Below, piece by piece: positions 62,835 to 64,000 of a stretch of 64,000 bases of DNA; the stretch's first letter is position 1; every line of letters begins with the position of its first letter. The notes under the pieces were generated by a model. It was not told the origin of the DNA and made no database searches. It saw only the letters and a program-made list of their open reading frames with translations. The stretch spans positions 1-64,000 of the forward strand of contig CAJYLQ010000022.1 in the NCBI GenBank assembly GCA_913775975.1. The letters are read 5' to 3'. A program made the position numbers and the translations under genes. Source of the stretch: an uncultured Sphingomonas sp. Its GTDB lineage: Bacteria > Pseudomonadota > Alphaproteobacteria > Sphingomonadales > Sphingomonadaceae.

Positions 62835-64000
62835 ATGTACCAGTACGACCAATATGACCAGTCGATCGTCGATGCCCGGGTGGAGGAGTTCCGCGACCAG
62901 GTGGCGCGCCGCCTGTCCGGCCAGCTGACAGAGGACCAGTTCAAGCCGCTGCGGCTGATGAACGGCCTGTATCTGCAGCTGCACGCCTATATGCTGCGCG
63001 TCGCCATCCCCTATGGCACGCTGAACGGCCGGCAGATGCGCGTGCTGGCGCATATCGCGCGGAGGTACGATCGCGGATACGGGCATTTCACGACGCGCCA
63101 GAACCTCCAGTACAACTGGATAAAGCTGGAGGATGCGCCTGATATCCTTGCCGAACTGGCGAAGGTGGAGATGCATGCCATCCAGACCAGCGGCAATTGC
63201 ATCCGCAACATCAGTTCAGACCAGTTCGCCGGCGCCGCCGCCGACGAGCTGACCGACCCGCGCCCCGTCGCGGAGCTGCTGCGGCAATGGTCCACCTTCC
63301 ACCCCGAATTCAGCTACCTGCCGCGCAAGTTCAAGATCGCGGTGATCGCGGCCGAAGAAGATCGCGCGGCGATGCGGCTCCACGATATCGGGCTGCAATT
63401 GCTCGAGCGCGACGGGGTGCTCGGCGCGAAGGTGTTCGTCGGCGGCGGGATGGGCCGCACCCCGATGATCGCGCCGGAGATCAAGGACTTCATCCCCGCC
63501 GACCAGCTGATGAGCTATCTGGAGGCGTGCTTGCGCGTCTACAATCGCTACGGCCGGCGCGACAATATCTACAAGGCGCGGATCAAGATCTTGATCCACG
63601 AGCTGGGCGCGGACAAATACCGTGCCGAGGTCGAGGAGGAATTCGCGCAGGTCCGCCAGCTCGGCATCGACCCGCCCGCCGCCGAACTGGCGCGGATCAG
63701 CGCGATGTTCGCGCCCCCCGCGTTCGCGGCGGACGACGGCGCGGTCGCGGATCGCAGCGACCCGGACTTCGCGGTGTGGCTTGACCAGAACGTCCGCGCG
63801 CACAAGCAGCCCGGCCATGCGATCGTCACCATCTCGCTGAAGCCGATCGGCGGCATCCCCGGCGACGCCACCGCCGAACAGATCGACGTCATGGCCGATC
63901 TGGCCGAACGCTACAGCTTCGACGAACTGCGCGTCACCCACGCGCAGAACATCGTCCTGCCGCACGTCCGCATCGCCGACCTGAAGGCGGTGTGGGAGGC
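62835..64000 (+). CDS. cysI: Sulfite reductase hemoprotein-like (nitrite/sulfite reductase), 3' truncated
   Basis: First 388 codons; the gene runs past the window end. ATG 62835 with AGGA seven bases before. Nitrite/sulfite reductase ferredoxin-like half (PYGTLNGRQMRVLAHIARRY, TTRQNLQYNWI) and sirohaem/FeS core half (SGNCIRNISSDQFAG, KFKIAVIAAEEDRAA) are recognisable; the cluster-binding cysteines of the C-terminal half are probably outside the window. Reduces sulfite to sulfide using sirohaem made by cobA. Ferredoxin-dependent Sir and NADPH-type CysI cannot be distinguished on this part. Confidence 0.92.
   Translation, partial: MYQYDQYDQSIVDARVEEFRDQVARRLSGQLTEDQFKPLRLMNGLYLQLHAYMLRVAIPYGTLNGRQMRVLAHIARRYDRGYGHFTTRQNLQYNWIKLEDAPDILAELAKVEMHAIQTSGNCIRNISSDQFAGAAADELTDPRPVAELLRQWSTFHPEFSYLPRKFKIAVIAAEEDRAAMRLHDIGLQLLERDGVLGAKVFVGGGMGRTPMIAPEIKDFIPADQLMSYLEACLRVYNRYGRRDNIYKARIKILIHELGADKYRAEVEEEFAQVRQLGIDPPAAELARISAMFAPPAFAADDGAVADRSDPDFAVWLDQNVRAHKQPGHAIVTISLKPIGGIPGDATAEQIDVMADLAERYSFDELRVTHAQNIVLPHVRIADLKAVWE

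Overview
The window is a gene-dense, very GC-rich chromosomal segment from an alphaproteobacterium, most likely a sphingomonad (Sphingomonas or close relative). Reasons: TonB-dependent receptor biology, a PEP-CTERM protein with the sphingomonad-style tail, DUF4893, a DUF2849 gene inside a cobA/cysI sulfur operon, PrtD/serralysin-type secretion, Mg-type HemB, and palindromic CCCCTCCCCTGAAGGGG intergenic repeats. I see no transposase, phage, plasmid or CRISPR genes. Most genes look like ordinary core or accessory chromosome. Because of the GC content many long antisense open frames exist; these are shadows and are not annotated.

Layout. 1-3.3 kb: C-terminal part of nrdB, an exported esterase, an HNH protein and a small outer-membrane barrel. 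3.7-9.6 kb: a tightly coupled leucine/isovalerate operon (isovaleryl-CoA dehydrogenase, both methylcrotonyl-CoA carboxylase subunits, a MaoC hydratase and a CitE-like lyase) with a divergent LysR regulator. 10.7-21.3 kb: a type I secretion locus in two convergent halves: a canonical PrtD-type ABC protein, an exported unknown and a serralysin on the plus strand; a second ABC protein with altered ATPase motifs, an HlyD-type adaptor and a TolC-type channel on the minus strand. A less GC-rich ChaN-like gene lies between the halves. 21.4-27.8 kb: TPR protein, tRNA-Arg, lipoprotein, MATE pump, lipid kinase, hemB, acetyltransferase, tRNA-Pro and a cluster of repeats. 27.9-32.2 kb: an EAL phosphodiesterase / TPR histidine kinase / receiver operon, followed by a possible 17-residue ORF with a nested hairpin. 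32.6-39.1 kb: tamA-tamB. 39.2-44.9 kb: orphan prepilin peptidase cluster, thiolase, SH3 protein, 2-hydroxyacid dehydrogenase, small lipoprotein, DUF4893. 45-50.7 kb: nitronate monooxygenase-like enzyme, GT4 glycosyltransferase, PEP-CTERM protein, GH130-type enzyme, alpha/beta hydrolase. 50.7-61.5 kb: selO, astD, MFS, TonB receptor/TetR pair, small proteins, DUF885 peptidase-like protein. 61.6-64 kb: start of an assimilatory sulfur operon (cobA, DUF2849, cysI cut by the window end).

The most interesting points are: (i) two non-identical PrtD-type half-transporters, one with altered signature, Walker B and H-loop, apparently sharing one adaptor/channel pair, which suggests a heterodimeric type I exporter; (ii) a leucine operon where MaoC plus CitE-like genes occupy the place of methylglutaconyl-CoA hydratase and HMG-CoA lyase, with a LysR-type T-N11-A box at about -65 of a candidate promoter; (iii) a Cys-rich GCGCPGC motif in the N-terminal segment of the serralysin; (iv) a possible 17-residue microprotein followed by a nested hairpin; (v) several families of palindromic repeats, including one nested in another with a 12-bp duplication. 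All coordinates of non-ORF features were read by eye; no database search or folding program was run.
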